Origin: Selaginella moellendorffii
Taxonomy: Eukaryota > Streptophyta > Lycopodiopsida > Selaginellales > Selaginellaceae
Assembly: GCF_000143415.4 (NCBI RefSeq)
Contig: NW_003314467.1
Coordinates: 11,824-58,261, forward strand
DNA length: 46,438 bases
Direction: 5' to 3'
Shown here: positions 11,510 to 21,073 of the stretch, in pieces
Layout: every line of letters starts with the position of its first letter
Position numbering within the stretch: the stretch's first letter is position 1
Program-made: the position numbers and the translations under genes
Notes under the pieces: generated by a model
Databases searched by the model: none
What the model was told of the DNA's origin: nothing
Seen by the model: the letters and a program-made list of their open reading frames with translations, nothing else

Positions 11510-11671
11510 TATAGTGCATCTTATCTCTCTCCCCTTAAGCCAAATGGAAAAAGGGCAATTGTTTAATGAAAGAGCCCTTAATGGCTATTTTATCCTTATT
11601 TATCCCCCAAGGTTCCAAGGATCCACAGTGACAGTATATTCAAATCTCATCCCATGATCCCATACACTACA
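11510..11671 (-). repeat. 3' LTR (162 bp) of the short LTR element
   Basis: Near-identical to 13283-13444 and of the same length. It contains CTCTCTCCCCTTAAGCCAA and GGTTCCAAGGATCCAC. The adjacent polypurine tract is at 11672-11690 on the minus strand. Confidence 0.88.
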
Positions 11672-13268
11672 CTCACCCCCCCTTAAGAGATGTTAATGTC
11701 CTCATTGACTATTAACTAACAACCCCTACTAAGTCAAGGGGAACCAGCACCTCCATTTCCGCACTAAATTTACTAATCCTTCCATTGTGTAGATCAGCTA
11801 TTCCATGTGAGGCAACTATAAGCGACTAATTTTTCCATTCTACTTTAGTCAGTTAACCATACCTCTGACCACTAGGAGGAGTCTCACTCACAACCTCTAT
11901 AGGTCCTATTTTGGACTTAGGGACTTGCTAGCCCCCCAGAATGGCATCCATGCCACTCAACCATTGCACTTGGTCCAAGTGCTTCACGTGTCTAATCCCA
12001 TGACTGACACCCCAAAGTACCACCGACATATCAGCCCGTTACGCTAAAGCTATGCCCATTCACCTTGGTCACATCGGTGGTCTGACACCACCTATATTAC
12101 TGTCCCGTCTCTCAAAGACTGGGTCATCCGTCTATGAGTGATCATCCCAGATCCACTCCTTAGCATCCTTAGGATGCCCCCAAAATCCCTTTTTCGTTTC
12201 CTTAGTCACTATGCTAGAGGTCTGCTCCTCTTCCTTTCCACAGTCTGGGACTTTGGGGCAACATTTCAGAACACCATAGCCTTACGCAAGCCACCTGGGT
12301 ACTCTCCCAGCCTTCCGCCCTTGGGTGCTCTAGCCATGGGCTTAGAGCGAGGTTCCGTTGAGCCACGTCTGGTATCCAAGTAGGTAGTGCCACCCACACT
12401 TGGACTGGGAGCATCGGCCAGTCGATCTCCCGGGGGAACTAGAGCAGGCTCTTGAACACTTCACAAAGCTACCCCGCTTGTCGGTTCGTGTTCACTCTAG
12501 TCTTGGACTTCCTAGTGGGTAGTTCATCACCCAACACTGGGTACAGCCTTCCTGGGCCAAACTAGCCTTTTGTGGCCAAACTGGCTCCACTGCAGTCCTC
12601 CCCCTTACTATACTTTTGGAGCTCACCAAACCCCCTATGGTCTGGGAGACGAACACTTTGGGCTTTCACCCTCTCGAGCTCGAACTTGGACTTGGACTCG
12701 AACTCGGTCCCGGTCTCGGTCTCGACCTCGGACTCCATCTCGGGTCCATCTCAGACTCCATCTCAGGTCCATCTCGGACTCCATCTCAGGTCCATCTCGG
12801 ACTCCATCTCAGACTCCATCTCGGTCACTTTCACATGTCATGTGTTGGTCCTTTTGGGTCCCTTTTTGGAGCCTTGCTTATTGCTTGCTTCGTGCTTGTT
12901 CCTCGAGCACTTTGTTGGGAGTTCCACTCCCACTCTCAACCTTTCAAGTCAGAGCTTTCAGTCCAAACGTGTTACATTCGTTTGGCTTTCACTTCAGCCA
13001 CTACCATGTGGCACCCTTTCGGCTCCACTTTGAGGCCTAGGGATTTTGTGTCTCATAACAACTAGTCATCCACCTGTACTGTAGTCCCACGGTGGATACA
13101 TTCGTCCGTGGATCCTCCACACAAAAGGAAGGAACACAAGAGGAAGGACGTACGCATGGATGCCTAATACATATGATTTCAAATTTAAGGGTAGGAATAT
13201 ACCTTGCTCAAGGGTATATTATATTTTTAAGTAGCCACTAATCAATGGGAATCGAACCCGTGCCATTT

Positions 13269-13280
13269 GCTCCAATACCA
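13269..13280 (-). other. Primer-binding site of the short LTR element
   Basis: The minus strand reads TGGTATTGGAGC, an initiator Met-tRNA-type PBS with two differences from TGGTATCAGAGC. It has the same two-base offset from its LTR as in chromovirus 2. Confidence 0.8.
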
Positions 13281-13282
13281 AC

Positions 13283-13444
13283 TATAGCGCATCTTATCTC
13301 TCTCCCCTTAAGCCAACTAGAAAAGGGGCAATTGCTTAATGAGAAAGCCCTTAGTGGCTATTTTATCCCCATTTATCCCCCAAGGTTCCAAGGATCCACG
13401 GTGACAGTATATCCAAATCTCATCCCATGATCACATGTGCTACA
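13283..13444 (-). repeat. 5' LTR (162 bp) of the short LTR element
   Basis: The partner of 11510-11671. On the minus strand it begins TGTAGCACATGTG and ends in GCGCTATA next to the PBS. Confidence 0.88.
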
Positions 13445-13449
13445 GGTTC

Positions 13450-13792
13450 TAACCAAAATCTTTTATGTATAACTTGCAAGTGGTGTTTTAGTCATTAAAG
13501 ATTAAGTGTTTTTTCAAATACTTATTTATTACATGTAGGATCCATAAAATTTTCTTCAAAAACTCCTGAACCATTAGAATTAGAAATGTTATAAAGTACT
13601 AAAATGAGTAACAAAACTTGCCAAGAACACCATATTTTTGCTTATTTGATGAATTCCATATTCTCTGGAATAACATGTCTTTTGTCCCTATGAAATCACA
13701 CAAGGCTCTGATCTCTCAAATTTCAGAAAGAATTTATCCCCGTTATGCTGTTTTGATAGTCTTGCAATGCCAGACTTAAAGCAAAAGACTGA
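13450..13792. other. Flank between the short LTR element and the DNA transposon
   Basis: AT-rich sequence of about 340 bases without a reading frame or repeat that I can recognise. The last two bases before the terminal inverted repeat are GA, the same dinucleotide that follows the right terminal repeat at 26667-26668. Confidence 0.5.
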
Positions 13793-13817
13793 AAAGCTCT
13801 ATTTCGTTAAAGTGGGA
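13793..13817 (+). repeat. Left terminal inverted repeat
   Basis: 25 bases, exact reverse complement of 26642-26666, beginning AAAGCTCTATTTCGTTAAAG. Just inside, a second GTGGGA/TCCCAC pair forms a small sub-terminal dyad (13811-13833). Confidence 0.93.
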
Positions 13818-14234
13818 ATTGTCATTATCCCACTTGTAAAATAAGGTTTCCAAACCTTTATATAGTATATAAATATAACAAAATTCAATTGCATTGAGGC
13901 ACATGCCATTTTATTTTAAACAAGGAATGTCTACTCAATCACTTCTCCTCCCCCTGCCACTGCTTCACCTCTCTCTTCTCTTTGTCATCGTCGTCCAATT
14001 TCTTTCCATCCTTTTAATATTGGCTCAGTTGCTCCGAGTCTAGGTGGAGCCCAAGTCCCCATTCAATCTTTACTTTCCCTTTATTAATAAAACAACTTCG
14101 TAGACTTCCAATAACATGCTGTAACACTTCTAGTATAATGCAAATCCTCTCAAAGAATTGTCTTTTAATATTAATACAATGGCATGGAACCCCATGCCAT
14201 AATAAGTTACATTTTTAAATAAATACATGCCATC

Positions 14235-15097
14235 TCAGACTGTTATTTTTTGCCTCCAACGCCTATACAATAATCTTGGAATTTCATCACTCTCCACACT
14301 ATCAGGATTTAAACCCAATAGTAATGCCATCTCTTCTCTAATACGTCCACGCTCATGTTCAGTGGTCGAAGAATCCATCCGGTTGAGCAGATTATGGAGA
14401 TGCGGATAGTGCTTGGCTAGACAATATACATGCCATAAATGATGACTGGTGTCTGTCCGATCAAATGGCTTCTGATATACCGTTCCATCTGCCATTTGGT
14501 TGATTTCTGCAGCCACCTCCTGGACTGGCCGGTTCTCTATCACCATCGCTCCAAGCCGTTTTGCAAGGTCCCCCAGAACATACGGTTTCTTCTCCCTAGT
14601 TTCCATACTGCAAGAGATGGGGTGCACTGCATATGTGTGCGTGTTCGCTGCAGTTTTAATCGGCGAGTCATCGATGATGAGGATTTCACTTGAGCTAGCA
14701 GTCCGGTTCATCACTACAGCCTCTGGCTTGACGAAGATGGGCTTGCTACCCCTCACATGGACCATAGTCAAGCAATCCTCCTGCGTTAGGAGAAAGTCAA
14801 ATGGTAATATTACTCACGTCTGATCGTGCATCATCTGTAGCAACGTTAATGCATTGTGGCGCATCATGGATGTCCAAACTCCCAATTGCAAATTGAACCC
14901 GACCCTCTGTTTTAAGTGTCGCATGGTCATTATTAGATCCCGCAGTTTCTCCCGTGTGATTAATGTGAATCTGTCTCTTTTGACCAACTTGCGACCGCAG
15001 GCTTTGGAGGGTGCAATGACATTCGAGGACGAGCCACGCTCATGGGAGAAAAGGACACCGTTCAGATCAAAAACGATACAGTACCTTCGCCGTGACT
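14235..15097 (-). other. Exons 11-12: FCP1/HAD-like phosphatase domain
   Basis: Exon 11 (15097-14818) contains YCIVFDLNGVLFSHE, the HAD motif I (D-L-N-G-V/T-L) of FCP1/NIF-type phosphatases, where DxDxT would be catalytic. It then has NLQLGVWTSMMRHNALTLL, matching the motif II strand (VWTS) and following helix. Exon 12 (14780-14238) contains EILIIDDSPIKTAANTHTY, matching motif III (IxDDSPxxxxxxN). The second Asp of motif I is Asn, as in several plant FCP1-like proteins. Exon 11 ends in phase 2 while exon 12 needs phase 0. Loss of one G at the exon 11 donor (now ACGTGAGT) would explain this. Stop codon at 14235-14237. Confidence 0.7.
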
Positions 15098-15144
15098 CTG
15101 AAATGAAATGCGTCAGCATAAAAAATGGTACAAGTCAATTTTAC

Positions 15145-15729
15145 CATCTACAATATTAGCGAATGTTGCTCCCGATGGTCGTTGAGAGGGTTTTGGTCGA
15201 GGAAACGTGAAGGGCGGAAATACTCTCCTCTGCAATGTGGGGTCAATCGCATCTGATGGCGTGTGGGCACATGCCATTTCAGCTGTAGACTCTGGTACAA
15301 CTGGCTCAACAGTGGCATGGGGTGGTTTCGATGGCGTGTGATCACACGCCATTTCAGCTGGTGCCTCCGTTGGCAAAGTGGACATGACCGAACAGGCAGC
15401 AGGGGCGGTGTAGGGAGGTTCCAACGGCGCGTAGTCAGACGATTGGGCACACGTTGAGTCCGTTGGAAATGAGGATACGACCGGCTCGGCGGCTGGGGCG
15501 GCCTCATGTGGGTCCAATGGCGCCTGGTCACCGTCAGTTGGATACGTGGACAAGATTGACTCAGTGGTATGGGCAGCATCAAGTGGAGCGTGGTCAGCTT
15601 GCTTGGCGTTGATATGGATAGTAGCCTCCACCAGCTCTGATGACTCTTGCAGCCAAGTAGAGTCCACTGGCGGATCCATATGCATGTCCAAATATCTCCC
15701 TTCGATTGAGATGGTATCCTCCCGTGCTA
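15145..15729 (-). other. Exon 10: Pro/Ala-rich degenerate repeats including two exonic palindromes
   Basis: Encodes about 195 residues containing roughly five degenerate repeats built on D-x-APL-x-PPH...VVSS-x-PTD. Two 22-bp palindromes (15331-15352 and 15256-15277) are read in frame and give the near-identical peptides EMACDHTPS and EMACAHTPS. The region is low in complexity and probably disordered. The palindromes seem to have been added to a repeat array without breaking the frame. Confidence 0.65.
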
Positions 15730-16001
15730 CTAAAAACAAACTCATTATCACATTGAATCGACTATACTGTATTTACTATCAACTGCTATTGAGGAACTAG
15801 GACCGATATCACTTGGGCGCACTGCTGATTCTGAAGGATTGGACATACGTTTCGACCCTTGCTTGGCACTATCCTTCCTCGACACTAAAGGCTAGAGTTT
15901 GTAAATTCAACTGAATAATCTCTACTTACCATTTGCTCTGCGACCTACATGGACAATGTTAGAAATGGTAAAAGGTTAGGAATGGATGTACTATTATTTA
16001 C

Positions 16002-16538
16002 CTGATGGTTTGTCTTGTATGACCTTCCTCCGCTGCTCTTTGGCCACCTCAGGCTGGCCATCGTCGTCATCATCGTCGTCGTCGTTATTGTGATCGTCAC
16101 CATTGTGAGGACCATCCAAGTCCTCTTCGTCCTCCTCTTCTTTGTCCTCCTCTTCGTCCTTCTGCTCTTCCTGCTCATTATCTTTCTCTGGCTCCTCATC
16201 CCCCTCCTGCATTTCTTCCATAGGCTGCTCAGGCTGGATGGCTTGTTCTTCCAGGACCATCTTGGGAAAATCATCTGGCCGAGTCTCCATCTCAAAATAC
16301 AAGACATCCATAGCCTGTTTTAGTGCGTGACCTAGGACCGTATCCTCACCCGACTGTCTTAACATGGTTTCTGCACGTTCTTGCACCCTTCGAAGATGAC
16401 AAGATGAGAAAAATGTGGCCCTGACTTGAAAAGCTTCCCTCATCCATTGTACCTCTCCATTGAGATTGGGGAAGGGGAGTCCGCCATAGGAATCTGAGTC
16501 ATGAGGTGGTGACTGCCTGCTTTCACTCAGCCCTTGAT
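16002..16538 (-). other. Exon 7: conserved-looking segment and acidic run
   Basis: Encodes about 179 residues. The first part is globular-looking (LPFPNLNGEVQWMREAFQ, CHLRRVQERAETMLRQ, HALKQAMDVLYFEMET). The second part is an almost pure Glu/Asp tract with a run of eight Asp codons near 16060-16090. Acidic tracts of this kind occur in histone-binding and nucleolar proteins. No named domain recognised. Confidence 0.65.
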
Positions 16539-16585
16539 CTGCAATGAATGGCATGAGCACACACGCCATAACCGCGAGACATTAC
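16539..16585 (-). other. Intron 6 (47 nt) carrying a palindrome
   Basis: GTAATG...CATTGCAG, 47 nt, phase 1. The palindrome (16548-16569) ends nine bases before the 3' end of the intron, the same distance as in intron 5. Confidence 0.85.
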
Positions 16586-16729
16586 CTATCATCTTTTCGT
16601 TGCCCTTCTTCCTTTTCGAATCAAACGCCTCTGATCTCGACGACTGTCCAACGTGCTTTCGCTTTTTATGACCACTGTCAATTTGAGCTTGGCTGGTGCT
16701 TGCCTGTTTTGCCTTTGAAGAAGTTTCTC

Positions 16730-16778
16730 CTGCAAGGAATGGCATGAGACCACACGCCATTGCAAATATAATTTGTAC
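16730..16778 (-). other. Intron 5 (49 nt) carrying a palindrome
   Basis: GTACAA...CTTGCAG, 49 nt, phase 1. The palindrome (16739-16760) ends nine bases before the 3' end of the intron. Confidence 0.85.
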
Positions 16779-16868
16779 CTCCTTTTTTCCTATTGCTTGT
16801 CTGTTTGTCCTTCTTCGATGTGCCACCAGTGCGCTTTTCAGTCCTCGTGTCTGAATATTCACAACGAT

Positions 16869-16906
16869 CTATAATCAAAATGGCGTGAGGCCTCACGTGA
16901 CCTTAC
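16869..16906 (-). other. Intron 4 (38 nt) carrying a palindrome
   Basis: GTAAGG...TTATAG, only 38 nt. More than half of it is the inverted repeat CGTGAGGCCTCACG with flanks. It is shorter than most functional plant introns, yet the reading frame needs its removal. Phase 1. Confidence 0.8.
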
Positions 16907-17043
16907 CTTGTGCAGGTTGTGAGCTCGGCCCAACATGGGTATCTTCAACAGTAGCTGTTAACGCCGTTTTAGCATCTGGGGGTGGCCACGCTCCTGCATA
17001 CAGAGCTTGTGAGATAACATTTAAACTTAAAGTGTGTACTCAC

Positions 17044-18367
17044 CAGGTTCGCAGAGAAGATACTGTTTTTCTTTGGCAACTGTAATTATATGCTCCATTG
17101 AAGTCACCTCTTCAATGGAGTTTGTCACCGCAACACACGGGACACCCTTGAGTAGTGCGGCTCGAAAGAATAGTCCGCCGCAGTTGTACTCGACAACGCA
17201 TTTGCCCTTGGAGTCGGAAGCATGTGACCCACCCGCTATTGCGTTGAAGACCCAGCTGAGCATTTCCCATGTTGCACCTGGAGCTTTCTTTGGATTCGAA
17301 AGCTCCATAGCCGTCTTCAGTTCCTCAGGCACGGGTAAATTGACCTCCCTCAGATCAATTCGATTGGCCTTGTCGAACGAAGCTGGGAAGTCACTCCAGT
17401 CCCACTCTGCTGCAGGACCAATAACAAGGGCGAGTGTGAAGATGCGGACATTCGTCGGTATCTTCTTCTTAGCCATTATCCCATGGATCTCCCGCATCTC
17501 CTTGCCTTTCAACCGAGCCTTCACCTCGTTCAAGGCCTTCTAGAACTTGTGATAGGATTCGGAGTCGTAGATCATATAGTGGACTGAAGATTCCACCTCC
17601 GCAAGTCCCACCATTAAGTCAATGATGGAGCTGACTTCGTCTGCATGAGTGATCTCCTCGTTTGTGAAGTCCATCACACAAAAGATGTTCTTGACCTGCT
17701 CATCTCCGCGGGAAACGATGCTCCTCCACCTTTGATCCTCATCCGAATTCAAGTATACCCGGTAAGGTTCTCGATAGGCCTCTGCTGCGGGGTCGAGCTA
17801 TTTCTGAAGCCGGCGGTCGACATCAATCTTAATGAAATTTGGATACTGATCCAACTTCTCAGCTTTACTTTTCGTGGCATCCCGCAGCAGATCGATGAAC
17901 TTGGGGGCCCCCTTCACGTACTCGTCGATGTCTTCATTTGACAACTCCAGCGCTTCCATCATCTCTTGCGTGGTGTCGATGCTCACCCTCTCCACGGCCA
18001 CTTGCTCGAAGATCCAATCCTTCAATAGCGCACGAGCTCTCAGAGTCATGCGCAAGTCCTCGTATGTCACAATATGGCCGGGAGTCATTCTGGTCTTGTT
18101 GAAGACTACCTCACCACGTAGAAGAGCATTAGCCACTGTCAGAAGGTCGTCGTCGTCTAGAGACCGCGAGAAACGCAAGGCGTTGAGCTTCAAATCATTG
18201 GGCTTCCGGCCGTCCTCCACACCCATTGAGTTTAGCAACTCCCCGTCATGGTACCTCCTCAGCACATCTACCCATTTGTCAAAAACAACTTTTGTCGCGA
18301 GTAGAATGTTATGGATGCTGAGTGTGTCATTGACCCCCAGTGTTTTCGAGAGAAGACTCGAGAATTC
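17044..18367 (-). other. Exon 3: region with methyltransferase-like topology, two TAG stops
   Basis: Encodes residues 395-836. The second half has features in the order of a beta-class DNA methyltransferase. A hydrophobic strand ends NIFCVMDFTNEE, in the place of a DPPY motif. A helix and the strand VHYMIYDSESYHKF follow. After a linker comes a helix WEMLSWVFNAIAGG, then KCVVEYNCGGLFFRAALLKG and VPCVAVTN, like a C-terminal SAM-binding FxGxG...A...G...GxE motif. DPPY is not present as such, so catalysis is doubtful. The TAG codons at 17798-17800 and 17540-17542 sit in otherwise continuous sequence and would be CAG (Gln) before one C-to-T change each. Confidence 0.4.
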
Positions 18368-18421
18368 CTGCAATGGAAATGGCGTGAGGCCACATGCTAT
18401 GCCACATGCAACGAGGCTTAC
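18368..18421 (-). other. Intron 2 (54 nt) carrying a palindrome
   Basis: GTAAGC...TTGCAG, 54 nt, phase 0, a multiple of three without a stop, so retention would insert 18 residues in frame. The near-palindrome at 18379-18400 ends about nine bases before the 3' splice site. Confidence 0.85.
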
Positions 18422-19600
18422 CTGCCAGGCGCTAGTTGCTAGTGCACGTCCTTGTCCTGGTTTTTGTGGCTTCTTCAGTTGAACCCAGAGCTTCCGTGTT
18501 CGTGCCAATGTCTCGTGCAGACCCGATTTGTAGCACGTTTCTTGCTTGACATTCTGCGCGTGGGAGATGTATATGATAGATCGGAGGGGCGAGTTGCCTT
18601 TTATCAGGCGGACAACTCTTGTCTTGAAGACTTTCTTCACCTCCTCGCCCACCATAATATCCACAACTATCTCTTGCATCGCCAAGCTAGAATGCTGCCC
18701 GGAGACGGCATAGAACCGGATGTTCTGATCGTCCAACACCTTCCTATTGATCAAGTTTGGAAACCTCGTCTCGCCCTTCATTGTTCGGTAGTAGGGGATC
18801 ACGTCTGCGATGTCGGGTGTTACTGGACTTGCCAGCATCTTCTGCTTCAGTTTCTCCACCCACTCATCAGATACTAGCCTGTGGTTGTATTTGCTTTGGA
18901 TGTCGATACGGCTCACGTCGATTGTATATACTTTGTTCGAATAGTAACAAGTACTATTATCTACGACGATTTTTGCTGCCTCTTCTTGCTCTTTCTGCTC
19001 TTTGCGGCTCTTCTTTTTGGTGGGTGTAGTGTTTGAACCCGAGGCAATGGCATCACTGAGTAGCTTCTTTTTTGGACTAGGAGAGTCGGACGTCGGCTTG
19101 AGCTTGACCACCCTTTTCTGCTTTGAGGTAGTTTCCAAATCGACCCCCTTCCCCTTTGTTTCGCGAATTGGAGTCACTCTCAACGGCTCAATGTTGGAAT
19201 ATAGTTTTTGAACATCGCCGTAGGTGAGGTCCGTAGATTCCATGTGATATTCATAGACCCGCAGCGTCTTTGAAATTGTGGGCCTCCTGGACAACCTCTC
19301 CCTAGCTCCCTCTAGGAATTCCTCATAGCCGCTGCCCCCCTCCGGAAAGCCGCTAGGATGTGCAAGGTGGATCTTGAAGGCAGACGCTGTCTCTACCACA
19401 AGTGCCAGTCCATATTCTTGCATGGAACTGCATGGAGTGTCTGTCACTTGGATGAGGATCCCCATGCATTCTTTTCTCCCACCATCTGTGTTGTACAGCC
19501 TCAGATCCTCGCCTTCCATCCCGAAAGTCCAACTGGTGAGCTCCTCCCCCTTCTCTGCATCCACATTGACAGTGGCTGGAAGAAGAACGCAATTCCTCGC
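18422..19600 (-). other. Exon 2: N-terminal region with ParB-like domain
   Basis: Encodes residues 2-394, beginning ARNCVLLPATVNVD after the split-off start codon. Residues about 165-210 are Lys-rich (SPKKK, TKKKSRKEQK) and could serve as nuclear localisation signals. Residues about 226-340 resemble the ParB/sulfiredoxin fold: a short first strand (VYTIDVSRI), then YNHRLVSDEWVEKLKQKM like the N-R...w...L...M pattern, then FYAVSGQHSSLAMQEI, where GQHSSLA stands for the G-x-H-R-L-x-A motif of ParB. In prokaryotes this fold binds CTP/ATP or DNA and is often fused to DNA methyltransferases. The match is from motif reading only. Confidence 0.5.
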
Positions 19601-19839
19601 CTGTTCAGAAATGCACAACAATTAGAGCTGATAGATGAAAAGCTAGTAGTTGGAAATAACGTGAGGCCACACGCCATTCACCACTGCATCAGATGTCTTG
19701 AGGCTGCATCCTAAGATGGCGTGAGGCTACACGCCATCTGTAACCGGACTGCACTCGAGAGCCCAATCGGTGCATGCCAATGTTGCTACTGAATGGCATG
19801 TGGCCTCATGCCATTTTCTACTTGGCCTAAAAGACTTAC
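19601..19839 (-). other. Intron 1 (239 nt) with three palindromes, directly after the start codon
   Basis: The donor GTAAGT follows an ATG at 19842-19840 and the acceptor AACAG precedes GCG AGG AAT, so the start codon and the second codon lie in different exons. The intron holds three 22-bp palindromes (19793-19814, 19716-19737, 19656-19677). The transposase gene has a parallel layout, also with three palindromes in its 5' intron. Confidence 0.75.
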
Positions 19840-21073
19840 CATTTGAAGCCGAATGGAGGCGTGACAACCGGACTCGCTGGCGAATGTGCACTGTGTGTGC
19901 AGCGGATCGTAGCAGCAAGGCTACTCTGCCACTTACAGTTGGAGAGTGGCGCTGAAATCTCCCGGGACGCCAAGTGGGCTGCGTGTGGGTGGCGGAGTGG
20001 GCGGCGGAGTTGGCGGCGAAGTTACAAACTGGGTGTGTCTTGAAGTGGACGCCAATGCACACGAGCGCGATGCGAGCGCGAGTGTGATGCAAGCGCGAGT
20101 GGACGCCGATGCACACGAGAAACCTGTAGAGAAGTGGGAGCGCAATGCGAGCGCGAGTGTGCGAGCGCGAGTATGAAGCAAAATGCAAAACCTAACCTCA
20201 CACGCGCGAAATGTCACGACGGTTGGTAATCCTGCCACGTCATCATTTCTCGGACTTGGGCGCCACCATTAATTTCTGGATCGGCGCGCGCATGCGTGAA
20301 ATCCAAAAGAAATCCGCAACGTCATCATTTCTTGGACTGCATGCACGCGGAATCCAAAAGAAAGATCATGATTGGGATATCATTTAATACCCTCGCTATA
20401 TTTATACCATACATGATTGGATATTCCAAAGCATCTTGTATTTCCAAAAATGCCAGATGTTCAGCTAAATAAATTATCAGAGGATTTGATGTGACGTTCA
20501 AGCATGTGGGCTCATGCAATTTTGATCCCAAAAAATGCACCAAAAAATGCTCGGCGTCATCTGGCGTTATCTCTTGAATGGCGTGGGGCCGCATGCCATT
20601 TTCAGGAGCACATAGGAGTATATTCGTAGAATATTCTGACACGCGCGAGATTGTTTTGAGTTTCCTGGAGATCCAACCGTTAGATCGCAACTAGATTTTA
20701 CAGAATGGTATACAATGTCCTTCTTGATGACCCTGCAAAGAAGCATCTCGATCGGACACCACATGAGACCACACGAGCCTTACAATGTTTCAGGGGCATT
20801 TGCCATAGATCCGACCGTTATTTTGCTCCAAGATTCTACAGTTTGGTGTGCATTGACCTTTCCATCGACACTGCAAAGGGACATCACAATCAGATGCGGG
20901 ATCACAAGAAACCAACTTCACTAACTCTGGTTTCACCAAGATCTACGTAAGGAGTTATGAAATGAAAGGACCCTCTTTATTGAAATGTGTTTATGGTCCT
21001 AGGGGCATTGTGACATATCAAAAGATTTTGCATCAAGTTCTGTATTTGCATGTTTATCAAGCTACTGAATTGC

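Larger units (their letters stand above)
11510..13444 (-). mobile_element. Short non-autonomous LTR element (TRIM/LARD-like)
   Basis: Two direct repeats of exactly 162 bp (11510-11671 and 13283-13444) flank a 1.6-kb body. Minus-strand features fit an LTR element. A PBS TGGTATTGGAGC (13280-13269) lies two bases inside the 5' LTR. A polypurine run AAGGGGGGGTGAG abuts the 3' LTR at 11672. The LTRs start TGTAG on the minus strand. Flanking five-mers are GATTC (11505-11509) and GGTTC (13445-13449), a target duplication with one mismatch. The body has no gag or pol motif. It does hold a segment (about 12596-12830) similar to part of the long LTR of chromovirus 1, including the CTCGGACTC minisatellite. 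Confidence 0.85.
14781..17043 (-). other. Remaining short introns without palindrome (37-57 nt)
   Basis: Introns 16994-17043 (50 nt), 15945-16001 (57), 15885-15929 (45), 15730-15776 (47), 15098-15144 (47) and 14781-14817 (37) have GT-AG ends and no palindrome. Introns 15945-16001 and 15885-15929 enclose a 15-nt exon (15930-15944). The first five are phase 1. The last has the frame problem noted for exons 11-12. Confidence 0.7.
14235..19842 (-). pseudogene. Transposon gene 2: ParB-like / methyltransferase-like / FCP1-like multidomain protein
   Basis: Model of 12 exons: 19842-19840 (start ATG only), 19600-18422, 18367-17044, 16993-16907, 16868-16779, 16729-16586, 16538-16002, 15944-15930 (15 nt), 15884-15777, 15729-15145, 15097-14818, 14780-14235. 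All introns are GT-AG. Those from 17043 to 15098 are all phase 1, and exons 4-10 are all multiples of three, so the frame survives nine splices. The product would be about 1630 residues: ParB-like (about 226-340), degenerate Rossmann/methyltransferase-like (about 610-820), Lys/Ser-rich linker, a segment near residues 960-1050, an acidic Glu/Asp run, Pro-rich degenerate repeats, and an FCP1/HAD-like domain (about 1360-1530). Lesions: TAG at 17798-17800 (codon 584) and 17540-17542 (codon 670), and a one-base frame mismatch between exons 11 and 12. The role is unknown; a transposition accessory or chromatin/DNA-modifying protein is a guess. Confidence 0.75.

Noticed and set aside
12570-13065. Three overlapping plus-strand frames of about 150 codons
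   Set aside because: All run through the same CTCGGACTC-type minisatellite within the short LTR element. No domain, and three frames open at once points to composition.
13225-13285. tRNA gene or SINE on the minus strand (GGTTCGATTCC box near the PBS)
   Set aside because: A B-box-like string is present, but no acceptor stem or anticodon arm can be formed, and the position is explained by the PBS of the short LTR element.
15994-16330. Plus-strand Val/Ile/Leu-rich frame resembling a membrane protein
   Set aside because: It is the complement of the Glu/Asp-rich exon on the minus strand.
17540-17800. TAG codons repaired by U-to-C RNA editing
   Set aside because: Such editing is known from organelle transcripts of some land plants, not from nuclear transposons. 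The same C-to-T pattern in the retroelements is better explained by DNA decay.
19727-20238. Minus-strand frames of 153 and 101 codons upstream of the multidomain gene
   Set aside because: They consist of GC-rich tandem repeats (GAGCGCGA units). The start codon at 19842 followed directly by a splice donor gives a better model, making this 5' UTR.
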